Assembly: GCA_030681475.1 (NCBI GenBank)
Contig: JAUXWT010000044.1
Coordinates: forward strand, 45,379-109,378
DNA: 64,000 nt
Reading direction: 5' to 3'
From: Bacteroidales bacterium
GTDB lineage: Bacteria; Bacteroidota; Bacteroidia; Bacteroidales; FEN-979
Each line of letters starts with the position of its first letter. The stretch's first letter is position 1. A model generated the notes under the pieces. That model was not told the origin of the DNA, searched no databases, and saw nothing but the letters and a program-made list of their open reading frames with translations. Both the position numbers and the translations under genes were made by a program. Positions 23,442 to 32,811 of the stretch are shown in pieces.

Positions 23442-26063
23442 ATGAAAACATTAAACATCTTCATTGTTTGCATTGTTTGCATTACCTGCATTGTTTGCAT
23501 TCCCTTCATTGCTCCTTCGCAGGTACAGGATGATTTTTCGGATGGAAATTTTACGAAGAATCCTGAATGGATCGGAGATACATCGCAATTTAAAATCAAT
23601 GCCGCCGGCCAGCTTCAATTAAATTCGGCGGGAAGCGATACCTCGTGGCTGTTTACACGGAGCTCGCCTGTGAAAAAAACGGAATGGAGTTTCTGGATGA
23701 AGCTGTCTTTCAACACCTCGGCCAACAACCATGCAAGAATTTATCTGACTGCCGACACCACTGATTTTCATTTCATGGCCAACAGTTGTTTTTTGCAGGC
23801 AGGAGGTGGCGATGATGCTGTTTATATTATGAAACAGACCGGAACGGTTGTCAGTTCATTATTTAAGTTTAAATCGTATAAAATGGATCACTCGACCAAT
23901 GCGATCCGTATAAAGATCATACGTGACGATTCAGGACATTGGGAGGCAAGGATTGACACCACCGGGGGCTACAACTATATTAATGATGGAACATTTTTCG
24001 ATGATTCATTCTCAACATGCAGATGGTTTGGTATCATGTGCCGCTATACATCAAGCAATGTAACGAAATTCTATTTCGATGATTTTTATGTCGGCCCGGT
24101 GATTTATGATACAATTTCACCGCGGGTTATCTCACAATCAACGACCTCCGCGAAGGTTTTTCAGGTCGTCTTTTCAGAACCGGTACAGAAGCAGGTTGCC
24201 GAAGATCCCGGAAATTATCAGATCAGGTCGGAAGGAACCCATCCTGAATCAGTCGTGCAGGATCCGTTACACCCGGACAGGGTATCCATCTTTCTTTTAG
24301 ATTCTCTGGCAAACGGAACGATTGACTCCTTGAGGATCAGGAATATCATGGATTTATCAGGAAATCGGCTCACGGATACCATTGTGCAGGTTTTTTATTA
24401 CCGGCCTGAAGCATATGATATCCTGATCCACGAGATCATGGCCGACCCTGATCCCCCGGAAGGGCTGCCAAATGGCGAATATGTGGAATTGTATAACCGG
24501 TCGGATTTTCCGGTTAACCTGAAGGACTGGACTTTTAAATATGGGAGTTATTCAAAAGTATTCCCCCTTGTTACCATCCCATCGAAAGGGTATTTATTAA
24601 TAGTCAGGGATCCTGCCTTTATGAATATTGCGGAGTGTGTTATTTTGTTCACATCTTCAACTTCCTTGTCAAATGAAGGAACAACCCTCGTTTTGAAAAA
24701 CGCCGGCAATCATGTCATTCATTCCGTATCCTATACCCCGGATTGGTACAGGGGTTCATTTAAAAAAGAAGGGGGGTGGTCTCTGGAAATGATCGATTCA
24801 TCGAATCCTTGCGGTTGCCAGGAGAACTGGGGAGCCTCAAAGGATGGTTCGGGTGGTTCGCCCGGAAGGCGCAATTCCGTCGCCAAAGCCAATCCCGACC
24901 TGAAAGAACCGGTTACTTTGAGGGCATTTATTTCAGATTCTTTGTTGGTGGAAGTAACTTTTTCTGAGGCAATGGACAGTCTTTCTTTGCTTTCACCAGC
25001 ATCCTGGGAAATCAATCACTCTGACGGCATGTCAAAACCTTTAAGCATAGTCGCGGTTCCGCCGGAGTTTAAATCCGCAGTCCTGATGTTTGATAAACCG
25101 TTTGAGCGGGGCGTTTTGTATATGCTTACAGTGACAGGCGAAATTAAAGATTGTTCAGGAAACAGTTGTGTCGCAGGCCGTTCAGTCAGATTTGCCTTAC
25201 CGGATTCAGTAACCATCCATGATGTTGTTATCAACGAAATATTATCGAATCCAGCCAGTGGGGGATCAAGGTTTGTGGAGTTGTATAACCGGTCGGATAA
25301 AGTCGTTGATCTTCAAACAATGGTAATGGCCAACCGGGATACTATCACGGGATTCCTTCCAAATGCAGTGCCTTTGACCCCCGCAGGATATTTATTATTT
25401 CCGGGGGATTATGTTGCCATGACTTCCAATTCTGAAGATATTTGCGACAGGTATCACCCGGTATTTCCGGAAGCGATAACAGGGATGAAAGGGTTTCCTG
25501 TATTCGGCGATGATACCGGTACCGTGATCATTGCCAGAAAGGACAACCTGGCCATTGTTGACAGATTGCAATATAATCCCGACATGCACTATCCATTGCT
25601 GGCCACAGCGGAAGGAGTTTCGTTGGAACGGGCAAACCCTGAGCTGACAACCGAGGTACAAAGTAACTGGCATTCGGCAGCAGAAACAGCCGGGTTTGCG
25701 ACACCCGGTTATAGGAATTCAACCTGGATAAAGAAAGAGAACGATGACCAGGAAGTTATGATCCAACCCGCTATCTTTTCGCCTGATAATGATGGACGTG
25801 ATGATTTGTTGATCATTACGATTCGGGAGCATGAACCTGATTATGCTGTTAACATTGTCGTTTATGATCCAAGGGGCAGGTTCGTCAGGCAACTTGCCAA
25901 TAACGTTGTATTTGGCGGTGAAGGAATCTTTATATGGGACGGAATGACGGCTGCACGAAGCAAAGCGCCGATCGGATTTTATATTTTACTGATCGAACTG
26001 ACGCGACCGGATGGAACCGTTAGAAAAATCAAAAAGACTGCAATACTTGGAGGGAGATTATAG
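23442..26063 (+). CDS. Secreted lamin-tail-domain protein with T9SS/gliding-type C-terminal domain
   Basis: An 873-residue exported protein. The signal peptide is unusually Cys-rich (IVCIVCITCIVCIPF) because it is encoded by a 9-bp tandem repeat. A jelly-roll-like region follows (residues 30-225). Two bacterial Ig-like segments (DTISPRVISQSTTSAKVFQV is the first) alternate with two lamin-tail domains (ILIHEIMADPDPPEG...YVELYNRS and VVINEILSNPASGGSRFVEL). The C-terminus (IFSPDNDGRDD...VVYDPRGRFVRQL...PIGFYIL) resembles the gliding-motility-associated/FlgD-like secretion domain. It is likely sent to the surface by the type IX system; the ligand is unknown. Confidence 0.82.
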   Translation: MKTLNIFIVCIVCITCIVCIPFIAPSQVQDDFSDGNFTKNPEWIGDTSQFKINAAGQLQLNSAGSDTSWLFTRSSPVKKTEWSFWMKLSFNTSANNHARIYLTADTTDFHFMANSCFLQAGGGDDAVYIMKQTGTVVSSLFKFKSYKMDHSTNAIRIKIIRDDSGHWEARIDTTGGYNYINDGTFFDDSFSTCRWFGIMCRYTSSNVTKFYFDDFYVGPVIYDTISPRVISQSTTSAKVFQVVFSEPVQKQVAEDPGNYQIRSEGTHPESVVQDPLHPDRVSIFLLDSLANGTIDSLRIRNIMDLSGNRLTDTIVQVFYYRPEAYDILIHEIMADPDPPEGLPNGEYVELYNRSDFPVNLKDWTFKYGSYSKVFPLVTIPSKGYLLIVRDPAFMNIAECVILFTSSTSLSNEGTTLVLKNAGNHVIHSVSYTPDWYRGSFKKEGGWSLEMIDSSNPCGCQENWGASKDGSGGSPGRRNSVAKANPDLKEPVTLRAFISDSLLVEVTFSEAMDSLSLLSPASWEINHSDGMSKPLSIVAVPPEFKSAVLMFDKPFERGVLYMLTVTGEIKDCSGNSCVAGRSVRFALPDSVTIHDVVINEILSNPASGGSRFVELYNRSDKVVDLQTMVMANRDTITGFLPNAVPLTPAGYLLFPGDYVAMTSNSEDICDRYHPVFPEAITGMKGFPVFGDDTGTVIIARKDNLAIVDRLQYNPDMHYPLLATAEGVSLERANPELTTEVQSNWHSAAETAGFATPGYRNSTWIKKENDDQEVMIQPAIFSPDNDGRDDLLIITIREHEPDYAVNIVVYDPRGRFVRQLANNVVFGGEGIFIWDGMTAARSKAPIGFYILLIELTRPDGTVRKIKKTAILGGRL
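23462..23515 (+). repeat. In-frame 9-bp tandem repeat encoding a signal peptide core
   Basis: Six 9-bp units beginning CATT (CATTGTTTG three times, then variants CATTACCTG, CATTCCCTT, CATTGCTCC) run through codons 7-25. Because the unit is 9 bp, copy-number change would keep the frame but alter the hydrophobic core length. Confidence 0.8.
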
Positions 26064-26144
26064 AAAAGTCAAAAGGCAAATTGTAAAGTTAAAAGGCAAA
26101 TATTATGTTAAAAGTCAAAAGTCAAAAGTCAAAAGTTAAAAGCA
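26064..26144. repeat. Left inverted-repeat arm plus 7-bp (AAAAGTC) array beside the S23 gene
   Basis: Directly after the stop codon at 26063 comes GGCAAATTGTAAAGT and its flanks (26075-26100). This 26-bp stretch matches the reverse complement of 26569-26594 at 24 positions. Five tandem heptamers (AAAAGTC three times, AAAAGTT, AAAAGCA) follow at 26110-26144. Confidence 0.75.
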
Positions 26145-26168
26145 AAATTAAAAATATAAGTAAATGTT

Positions 26169-26555
26169 ATGGGAAATTTTTCGGATCAAATGTCAAATAG
26201 GTTTATTATTTTGGCGGTCAATATTGTAAAGATTGAAAAACACCTTTGTAAAACTAATTCAGGCCGTCATATTTATGGTCAACTATTTCGTGCCGGCACA
26301 TCTACCGGAGCAAATTATGAAGAAGCAAGGGCTGGTGAAAGCAGGGCCGATTTTATACATAAAATGCAGGTAGTATTGAAAGAATTGCGCGAATCCCGAT
26401 ACTGGATATCACTTATTATGGAAGCCAAATTGATTCAAGCAGAAAATGAAAATCTGAAATTTCTGTCACGTGAGTCAATAGAATTAGCAAACATCACTGC
26501 CAAATCAGTAGTTACAGCCAAATCAAAATCCGGAAAACCCCCGTCCCAATCCTGA
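26169..26555 (+). CDS. Four-helix-bundle protein (23S rRNA intervening-sequence/S23 type)
   Basis: A 128-residue small helical protein. FRAGTSTGANYEEARAGESR is the diagnostic loop of the four-helix-bundle family, related to proteins encoded in 23S rRNA intervening sequences; KMQVVLKELRESRYWISLI is the third helix. Function is not established; relatives occur as free-standing genes and in mobile or retroelement contexts. The gene lies alone between two convergent genes and is enclosed by inverted repeats of about 26 bp, which look like the ends of a small cassette. The C-terminal tail (SKSGKPPSQS) is low complexity. Confidence 0.88.
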   Translation: MGNFSDQMSNRFIILAVNIVKIEKHLCKTNSGRHIYGQLFRAGTSTGANYEEARAGESRADFIHKMQVVLKELRESRYWISLIMEAKLIQAENENLKFLSRESIELANITAKSVVTAKSKSGKPPSQS

Positions 26556-26568
26556 GTATCGAAAATAT

Positions 26569-26604
26569 TTTGCCATTTGACTTTACAATTTGCCATTTGC
26601 ATTT
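26569..26604. repeat. Right inverted-repeat arm beside the S23 gene
   Basis: The reverse complement of 26569-26594 is GGCAAATTGTAAAGTCAAAT then GGCAAA, matching the left arm at 24 of 26 positions. The arm ends at the comF stop codon, as the left arm starts at the stop of the upstream gene. Confidence 0.75.
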
Positions 26605-27294
26605 CTAGATCATAGCAGTTGCAATGCAGGCAATACTGATCTTTACATCCGGGATCACATTCAGCGCCTGGATACATGATTCCAGCGTCGCCCCGGTAGT
26701 GATTACATCGTCAACAAGGATCATGTGTTTGCCTTTCCAGTCATGCGGAGCGTTTACCGTAAATATTTCATTGACATTCTGATACCTGCTGAACCGTGAC
26801 TTTCTGGTTTGTGTTTCTGTAGCTTTTGTACGTGTCAGCAGATGCCTGTTCACGGGAATGTTCATGGCTCCGGCAAGCCCGAGCGCCAATTGTTCGCTCT
26901 GGTTATATCCCCGTTGCAAATACCTTTTCTTATGGAGAGGTACCGGTACGATCACATCTGCCGTATTGAAATGAGGCGCATATTTTAAAGCGTGTCCGTA
27001 TTGACCCCCAAGAAAAATCCCGACATCCTTTCTGCCTTTATATTTAAGCTGATGCACCAATCGCTGAACGCTATTCCCCTTGTTGAAATAGAGAAAAGCA
27101 GCCCCGGCCTCCATGGGCACCCTTCCCCAGAACAGGCGTGTGACTGGATTTTCAAGATCATGGTGAAAGTTTGTTTTCGGAAGGTGGTACAAACAAAAGT
27201 GACAAAGTACCTCTTCGGTTTTCCACAGGCTGTTACCACACCCGGCGCAGATCCGTGGAAATATGAGCGAAATGAAATCACTGATGAAGATCAT
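26605..27294 (-). CDS. comF: ComF family phosphoribosyltransferase-like protein
   Basis: A 229-residue ComF-type protein linked to DNA uptake and recombination. It has an N-terminal zinc-finger-like region (CAGCGN...CHFC) and a type I phosphoribosyltransferase domain with the PRPP loop MILVDDVITTGATLES near residue 190. VPVPLHKKRYLQRGYNQSEQLA is the family signature. It converges with the lamin-tail gene and the S23 cassette, and is divergent from the ABC transporter gene. Confidence 0.92.
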   Translation of the reverse strand: MIFISDFISLIFPRICAGCGNSLWKTEEVLCHFCLYHLPKTNFHHDLENPVTRLFWGRVPMEAGAAFLYFNKGNSVQRLVHQLKYKGRKDVGIFLGGQYGHALKYAPHFNTADVIVPVPLHKKRYLQRGYNQSEQLALGLAGAMNIPVNRHLLTRTKATETQTRKSRFSRYQNVNEIFTVNAPHDWKGKHMILVDDVITTGATLESCIQALNVIPDVKISIACIATAMI

Positions 27295-27358
27295 GGGAAT
27301 ACTTTCTGGTTAATCGTGAAAGAAGGTAAAAGGTAATACAGAATTGAAAAAAAACTTG

Positions 27359-27366
27359 TAGGTTTG
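27359..27366 (+). promoter_or_regulatory. Candidate -7 box for the ABC ATPase
   Basis: TAGGTTTG matches TAnnTTTG, 19 bp before the ATG at 27386. Confidence 0.45.
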
Positions 27367-27385
27367 GTTAAAATTTACGCTGGAA

Positions 27386-29098
27386 ATGAAGTCGCCCCAT
27401 TTGCTTGATGTACAAAACCTGACAGTTGGCTTTACTTCCGATACCGGGGAGGCGATCGTAGTTGACCACATCTCCTTTGCATTGAACGAGTCAGAAACAC
27501 TTGCGGTCGTGGGAGAATCTGGTTCTGGGAAGACAGTTACGGCCCTTGCGGTGTTAAAGCTGATCCCGTCACCTCCGGGTAAAATCATCAGCGGGAATGT
27601 TTTATTCAGGAACAGTGAAGGTCTGATCACGGATCTCATGCCGCTTGACGAGCGTAGAATGCAGAAGATCAGAGGGTGTTCGATCTCCATGATTTTCCAG
27701 GAGCCCATGACTTCGCTAAATCCTGTTTTTACCTGCGGAAACCAGGTGGCGGAAAGTCTGCGGGCACACCTTGCCATGAACAAAAAAACAGCAAGGGAAA
27801 AGGTACTCGACCTGTTCAACGAAGTGATGTTACCCCGGCCGGCAGCGGTTTTCAAGGCCTATCCACATCTGTTGTCGGGCGGGCAGAAACAGCGGGTGAT
27901 GATCGCCATGGCGATAGCCTGTAATCCGGCGGTCCTGATTGCCGATGAACCGACTACCGCCCTGGATGTGACCGTACAGAAAGCCATTCTGGATCTGATG
28001 AAAAAACTCCAGGAGTCCAGGAAGATGAGCATCCTGTTTATCACCCATGACCTAGGCGTCGTGGCAGGCTTTGCAGACAGGGTGCTGGTAATGAACAAAG
28101 GAAAAATTGTTGAGGAAGGCACAACCGGTGAAATATTTCAAAATCCTGAGCATCCTTATACCCGCGGCTTGCTGGCATGCCGTCCGCCATTGAACATACG
28201 GCTGAACCGACTTCCAACGGTTGAAAAATACATCCTGGATGAACGACCATCATCCGATGGGATCATCACCCCGCAGCAACGAAAAAAAGAACACGAACGG
28301 CTCTATGGCCAGGATCCTATCCTGAAGGTTGAAAAGCTCACCAAACAATTCGGATCTTTTACCGCGTTGGAAAAAGCAAGTTTCCTCGTTTACCCGGGTG
28401 AAACGCTTGGAATTGTGGGAGAGTCCGGGAGCGGAAAAACCACTCTTGCGCGGGTTGTGCTTGAGCTTATTCCAGCCACTGAAGGAAGGATCGTTTATCA
28501 GGAACAGGATATTACAAAACTTACCGCCGGTAAACTACAAAAAATGCGCAAGGACCTTCAGATCATTTTTCAGGATCCTTATTCATCCCTGAACCCACGG
28601 TTTGCTATTGGTCCGGCCATTCTTGAACCGATGAAAGTACACCGGTTGCATCGCCATGATAAGGAGAGGAAAGACCGGGTGATGGAACTGCTTCAAAAAG
28701 TCGGGTTAAAACAGGAGCATTATTACCGCTATCCGCATGAGTTTTCAGGTGGGCAGCGACAAAGGATATGCATTGCTCGCGCGCTGGCGGTTGAGCCGCG
28801 GCTGATCATCTGCGATGAGTCTGTTTCGGCGCTCGATGTCTCCATCCAGGCACAGGTGTTGAACCTGCTTAATGACTTGAAAAAGGACTTCGGCCTCACC
28901 TATATCTTTATTTCACATGATCTTTCGGTCGTAAAATACATGTCTGACAGACTTATTGTTATGAAGAACGGAAAGATCGAGGAGATGGGAGAGGCGGATG
29001 AGGTGTATGATAAACCGCGGTCGGAATATACAAAGGCGTTGTTAGAGGCGATTCCGGGGGGACAAGGGGACGAGGGGACAGGCGGACGAGGAGGGTGA
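27386..29098 (+). CDS. Fused oligopeptide/dipeptide ABC transporter ATPase (DppD-DppF or YejF-like)
   Basis: A 570-residue protein with two complete nucleotide-binding domains. Domain 1 (about 1-265) has Walker A GESGSGKT, signature LLSGGQKQR and Walker B LIADEPTTALD. Domain 2 (about 305-555) has GESGSGKT, FSGGQRQR and LIICDESVSALD, with Ser replacing the usual Pro after the catalytic Glu. It would power import of oligopeptides; no permease or binding protein is adjacent. The last residues (GGQGDEGTGGRGG) are encoded by the 8-bp GGGGACAA repeat and are probably not part of the ancestral protein. Confidence 0.92.
   Translation: MKSPHLLDVQNLTVGFTSDTGEAIVVDHISFALNESETLAVVGESGSGKTVTALAVLKLIPSPPGKIISGNVLFRNSEGLITDLMPLDERRMQKIRGCSISMIFQEPMTSLNPVFTCGNQVAESLRAHLAMNKKTAREKVLDLFNEVMLPRPAAVFKAYPHLLSGGQKQRVMIAMAIACNPAVLIADEPTTALDVTVQKAILDLMKKLQESRKMSILFITHDLGVVAGFADRVLVMNKGKIVEEGTTGEIFQNPEHPYTRGLLACRPPLNIRLNRLPTVEKYILDERPSSDGIITPQQRKKEHERLYGQDPILKVEKLTKQFGSFTALEKASFLVYPGETLGIVGESGSGKTTLARVVLELIPATEGRIVYQEQDITKLTAGKLQKMRKDLQIIFQDPYSSLNPRFAIGPAILEPMKVHRLHRHDKERKDRVMELLQKVGLKQEHYYRYPHEFSGGQRQRICIARALAVEPRLIICDESVSALDVSIQAQVLNLLNDLKKDFGLTYIFISHDLSVVKYMSDRLIVMKNGKIEEMGEADEVYDKPRSEYTKALLEAIPGGQGDEGTGGRGG
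29058..29095. repeat. 8-bp tandem array (GGGGACAA units) at the 3' end of the ABC ATPase gene
   Basis: Units GGGGACAA, GGGGACGA, GGGGACAG, GCGGACGA then GGAGGG run into the TGA stop. The same unit and similar variants form the large array at 58796. It ends 23 bp before the rnr -7 box. Confidence 0.8.
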
Positions 29099-29118
29099 TA
29101 GGCAGAGATGAGGCATGA

Positions 29119-29126
29119 TACATTTG
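29119..29126 (+). promoter_or_regulatory. Candidate -7 box for rnr
   Basis: TACATTTG matches TAnnTTTG. It ends one base before the track start at 29128, so transcription would begin inside that ORF. This favours a downstream start such as 29167. Confidence 0.45.
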
Positions 29127-29166
29127 TATGAAGGAATGTGCAAAAATGAATTTAATGACAACAAAT

Positions 29167-31323
29167 ATGGGAAAGAAAAAGAGTTTCAGTGGTGTTCAGA
29201 AGAATACTTTTGTAAAATCGGTGCTGGATGTTTTTCAGAACAATCCGTACAGTAGTTTCAACTACAAACAGGTTGCCGCACGGCTTGGGATCAAAGACCG
29301 TGCAAGCATGGACCTGATCAGCCTGATTATCGGGCAATTATTCAAGAGCAAGGAACTTGCCATGAGCAAGCGGGGAAAATATCAGATCAATCAGGATAGT
29401 CCACGGTTTACCCAGGAAGTCAAAACCTCGCTCACCGGCACTGTGGATATGAAGCAGACCGGAAAAGCATATGTGATCCCGGATGATAAGACGGAAGATG
29501 TGTTTATTGCTGCCACGAATACGAATCACGCCCTGCACCGCGACAAGGTCAAGGTGTTTATTTTCCCCAGGCGCAAGGGGCATAAGCTGGAAGGAGAAAT
29601 TACGGAGATTATCCGGCGGAATAAAAAGCAATTCGTGGGCACTATCGAGACTTCGAAGAATTTTGCATTTCTCAAGCCCGATAATGCCACGATGCCGGTC
29701 GATATTTTCATTCCCAACACGAAACTGAACGGGGCAAAGAATGGCCAGAAGGTTGTGGTTGTTATTACCGAATGGCCTGCACAGTCGGCGAATCCGTTCG
29801 GCGAGGTAAAAGAGGTACTCGGCAAGCCCGGTGATGACCGGGTAGAAATGCAATCAATCCTGGCCGAAATAGATTTTCCATTGTCATTTTCACCAAAGGC
29901 GGAGAAGGAAGCTGATTCCTTTCCTGACAAAATACCCGGGTCAGAAATTGCCACCCGAAGAGATTTCAGACCGGTGTTCACGATCACGATCGACCCCGAA
30001 GATGCCAAGGATTTTGATGATGCCATCTCGTTGAGATCCATGGAAAATGGGCATCTGGAAATCGGGGTTCATATTGCAGATGTCTCTTATTATGTTAAGC
30101 CGGGTTCAGCCATTGAGGAGGAGGCGGTTGAACGGGGAACTTCGGTATATATGGTGGGCCGCACCATTCCGATGCTTCCCGAACGGCTGTCGAACGGATT
30201 ATGCTCCCTCAGGCAGGGTGAAGACAGGCTGTGCTTCTCGGCGGTTTTCGAGATGGATGAAAAGGCAAAAATATATTCGGAATGGTTCGGCAAGACGGTG
30301 ATCAACTCAAACCGCCGGTTTTCCTATGAGGAGGTTCAAGCGATCATTGAATCGGGTACAGGCGAATACACCTCAGAGATTGCAACCCTGAACAAAGTGG
30401 CCTTAAAACTCCGTGAGGAGAGGTTCCAAAAGGGATCCTTTAATTTTGAAACCCAGGAGGTTCGGTTTAAACTTGATAAGCAGGGCAGGCCGACAGACAT
30501 CTATCTTCGGGAGATGAAAGAGGCAAATAAACTGATCGAAGATTATATGTTGCTTGCCAACCGTAAGGTGGCTGAATTTATCGGCAAGAAACGGGATAAT
30601 CAGGCGGTGAAAACCTTTGTTTACCGGGTTCATGACACCCCCAATCCTGAAAAGCTGGAGAATTTTACTCAGTTTGTGGAACGGCTTGGATATAAATTAA
30701 AGATCAGTTCAAAAAAATCACTTGCCGACTCCTTTAACAAATTATTCAGCGATATCAAAGGAACCGGTACCGAAACGATGATCGAAACCATTGCCATCCG
30801 CACGATGTCAAAAGCCTATTATTCCACGAACAACATCGGCCATTACGGACTGGCTTTTGATTTCTATTCTCATTTCACCTCGCCCATCCGCAGGTATCCC
30901 GACCTGATGGTGCACCGGTTGTTGTTCGATTACATGCAAAACGCACCGTCTGTTTCAAAGGATGTATATGAGCCGATATGTGAACATGCCTCAGAGATGG
31001 AGCGCCGTGCCGTGGATGCAGAAAGGATGTCGGTGAAATACAAACAGGCTGAATACATGCTTGACAAGGTGGGGCAAAATTTTGACGCGTTGATTTCGGG
31101 CGTGAGCAAATGGGGTATCTTTGCTGAAATTGTCGGAACCAGATGCGAGGGGATGATCCGCCTGCGCGACCTTGAAGATGACTATTATTATCTTGATGAA
31201 GAGAATTACCAGATCATCGGGCAGCGCCATGGATACCGGTTTAAACTCGGTGATAAACTCAAGATCCGGGTTAAACGCATCGACCTTGCACGCAAACAGA
31301 TGGATTACGACTGGGTTTCGTGA
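29167..31323 (+). CDS. rnr: Ribonuclease R
   Basis: Processive 3'-5' exoribonuclease that degrades structured RNA. From the preferred ATG at 29167 (MGKKKSFSG) it has 718 residues; the track start at 29128 lies at the -7 box. Domains in order: N-terminal winged helix (VLDVFQNNPYSSFNYKQVAA), two cold-shock domains, the RNB catalytic domain with DPEDAKDFDDAISL (metal-binding Asp) and YSHFTSPIRRYPDLMVHRLL, and a C-terminal S1 domain (LISGVSKWGIFAEIVG). The lack of a long basic tail is common in Bacteroidota. Confidence 0.95.
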   Translation: MGKKKSFSGVQKNTFVKSVLDVFQNNPYSSFNYKQVAARLGIKDRASMDLISLIIGQLFKSKELAMSKRGKYQINQDSPRFTQEVKTSLTGTVDMKQTGKAYVIPDDKTEDVFIAATNTNHALHRDKVKVFIFPRRKGHKLEGEITEIIRRNKKQFVGTIETSKNFAFLKPDNATMPVDIFIPNTKLNGAKNGQKVVVVITEWPAQSANPFGEVKEVLGKPGDDRVEMQSILAEIDFPLSFSPKAEKEADSFPDKIPGSEIATRRDFRPVFTITIDPEDAKDFDDAISLRSMENGHLEIGVHIADVSYYVKPGSAIEEEAVERGTSVYMVGRTIPMLPERLSNGLCSLRQGEDRLCFSAVFEMDEKAKIYSEWFGKTVINSNRRFSYEEVQAIIESGTGEYTSEIATLNKVALKLREERFQKGSFNFETQEVRFKLDKQGRPTDIYLREMKEANKLIEDYMLLANRKVAEFIGKKRDNQAVKTFVYRVHDTPNPEKLENFTQFVERLGYKLKISSKKSLADSFNKLFSDIKGTGTETMIETIAIRTMSKAYYSTNNIGHYGLAFDFYSHFTSPIRRYPDLMVHRLLFDYMQNAPSVSKDVYEPICEHASEMERRAVDAERMSVKYKQAEYMLDKVGQNFDALISGVSKWGIFAEIVGTRCEGMIRLRDLEDDYYYLDEENYQIIGQRHGYRFKLGDKLKIRVKRIDLARKQMDYDWVS

Positions 31324-31343
31324 CTTTTAAATACTTACCAGCA

Positions 31344-32804
31344 ATGATGAAAAAGCATTTAACGGGGTCAGCAGTTCCCCTGATAATTACCGTAATTCTG
31401 ATGATGGCCATCCCGGCACATGTATCGGCTCAGAATCCCGATCGATACATAACCATACACCTGCGTGGTGTTTATGAAAGCAAAATAAGTCTCCTAGCCA
31501 TGTCAGGCTCCAGAACGTTTAAACCCGTTACAGAGGCGCCTGTTGTAAAAAACGGTGAAACCATCCGGATTTCAGTCTCAAAAGAACACCTTCCGGGGGA
31601 GTGTGTTTTGCGTTTCGATTACAAAGAATCGGAAACAAGCGCCCCTTATCCATCAGAGAAAAATATTTTTATACACGAACAGGATCTCGAATTGTGGGTA
31701 AATCCGAAATACTGTAATAACCAGGATAGTACATGGTTTCAGCAAGGTGAACTGGAAAATTCAACATTTCTGCAATTTTCAAAGGAAAATGCCAAACAAA
31801 AAGAAAAAACAGGCTTGCTGCAGAATTTTTTAATGAAATATGATGACACTGAATCAGACTTTTATCGGCAGGGGATTACTGAATACGAACACCGGAGACA
31901 AACCTACAACCAGTGGCTTAAAACCAGATCGGTGCAGGATAAAGCGCTCTTCGTAAGCAACCTGTATAACTTTCAATATATCCCGGAAATATCGCTGAAG
32001 GGTGACGAGAAAGACCGGATCATAAGCCTGATATACCACTATTTTGACGGGATGGATTTTAATGACCCATTGCTGATCAAAACATCTGATCTGAATAAAT
32101 GGATGGATAATTACGTTAACCTTTACGGACAACTATCCACGACCACGGCTATCCGGGACTCCTTATTTCCCGTAGCCGGGAGAACAGCAATTGAAAAAGC
32201 CAGACAAGGCCACCCGCTGGTTTATGGATGGATGGTGGACTATTTCTACCGGGGTTATGAGTCAAATGGCATTGAAGCGGGTATTAAAATTCTGGAACCT
32301 TATCTGAATGATCCAAATTGCCTTACTTCGAAAAGACAGGAGATTACGAGGCGGTTGAAAGGCATGGAAACGCTTGTAGCCGGAAGCCAGGCCCCTGACA
32401 TTTCATTAATAGACCAGGCAGGTCATCTGTTTGAATTGCATAAGTTCGAAACACCGTGCAGGTATATCCTGCTATTGTTCTGGTCGGCCGGCTGCAGTCA
32501 TTGTGTGGAAATGGCTGATAATTTGTACCCCTGGCAACAACAACCGGAATTGCAGGAGAAAATGACGGTACTGGGCATTGGCCTTGATGAAACGGATGCA
32601 GATGTAAAGGCATGGGAACAAAAGTCCGGCAGCTTTTCCGGGTGGAAACACATGCGGGCAGAAGATGGGGTTCGCAGCAAGGTAGCAAGCGATTACTATG
32701 TGCTGGCTACCCCGGTAATGGTTTTACTGGATGCAACGACCAGAAATATCGTTGCAACCCCGAATACCCTGAATGAATTACTGAAAGTGATCCAGGAAAA
32801 TTAG
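31344..32804 (+). CDS. Secreted thioredoxin-fold (TlpA/ResA-like) protein
   Basis: A 486-residue exported protein. The GTG at 31320 in the track overlaps the rnr stop; the ATG at 31344 or 31347 (MKKHLTGSAV) begins a proper signal peptide ending at VSAQN. The N-terminal half is a DUF4369/DUF5106-like region without catalytic motifs. The C-terminal half (from about residue 345) is a thioredoxin fold with SQAPDISLIDQ and the redox motif WSAGCSHCVEM (CSHC). In Bacteroidota such proteins reduce or monitor thiols in the periplasm. It is closely linked to rnr and convergent with the LytTR regulator. Confidence 0.8.
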   Translation: MMKKHLTGSAVPLIITVILMMAIPAHVSAQNPDRYITIHLRGVYESKISLLAMSGSRTFKPVTEAPVVKNGETIRISVSKEHLPGECVLRFDYKESETSAPYPSEKNIFIHEQDLELWVNPKYCNNQDSTWFQQGELENSTFLQFSKENAKQKEKTGLLQNFLMKYDDTESDFYRQGITEYEHRRQTYNQWLKTRSVQDKALFVSNLYNFQYIPEISLKGDEKDRIISLIYHYFDGMDFNDPLLIKTSDLNKWMDNYVNLYGQLSTTTAIRDSLFPVAGRTAIEKARQGHPLVYGWMVDYFYRGYESNGIEAGIKILEPYLNDPNCLTSKRQEITRRLKGMETLVAGSQAPDISLIDQAGHLFELHKFETPCRYILLLFWSAGCSHCVEMADNLYPWQQQPELQEKMTVLGIGLDETDADVKAWEQKSGSFSGWKHMRAEDGVRSKVASDYYVLATPVMVLLDATTRNIVATPNTLNELLKVIQEN

Positions 32805-32811
32805 CAGCTAC

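Noticed and set aside
24106-25722. Several short ORFs in other frames within the lamin-tail protein gene
   Set aside because: The main frame has continuous domain similarity; these have none.
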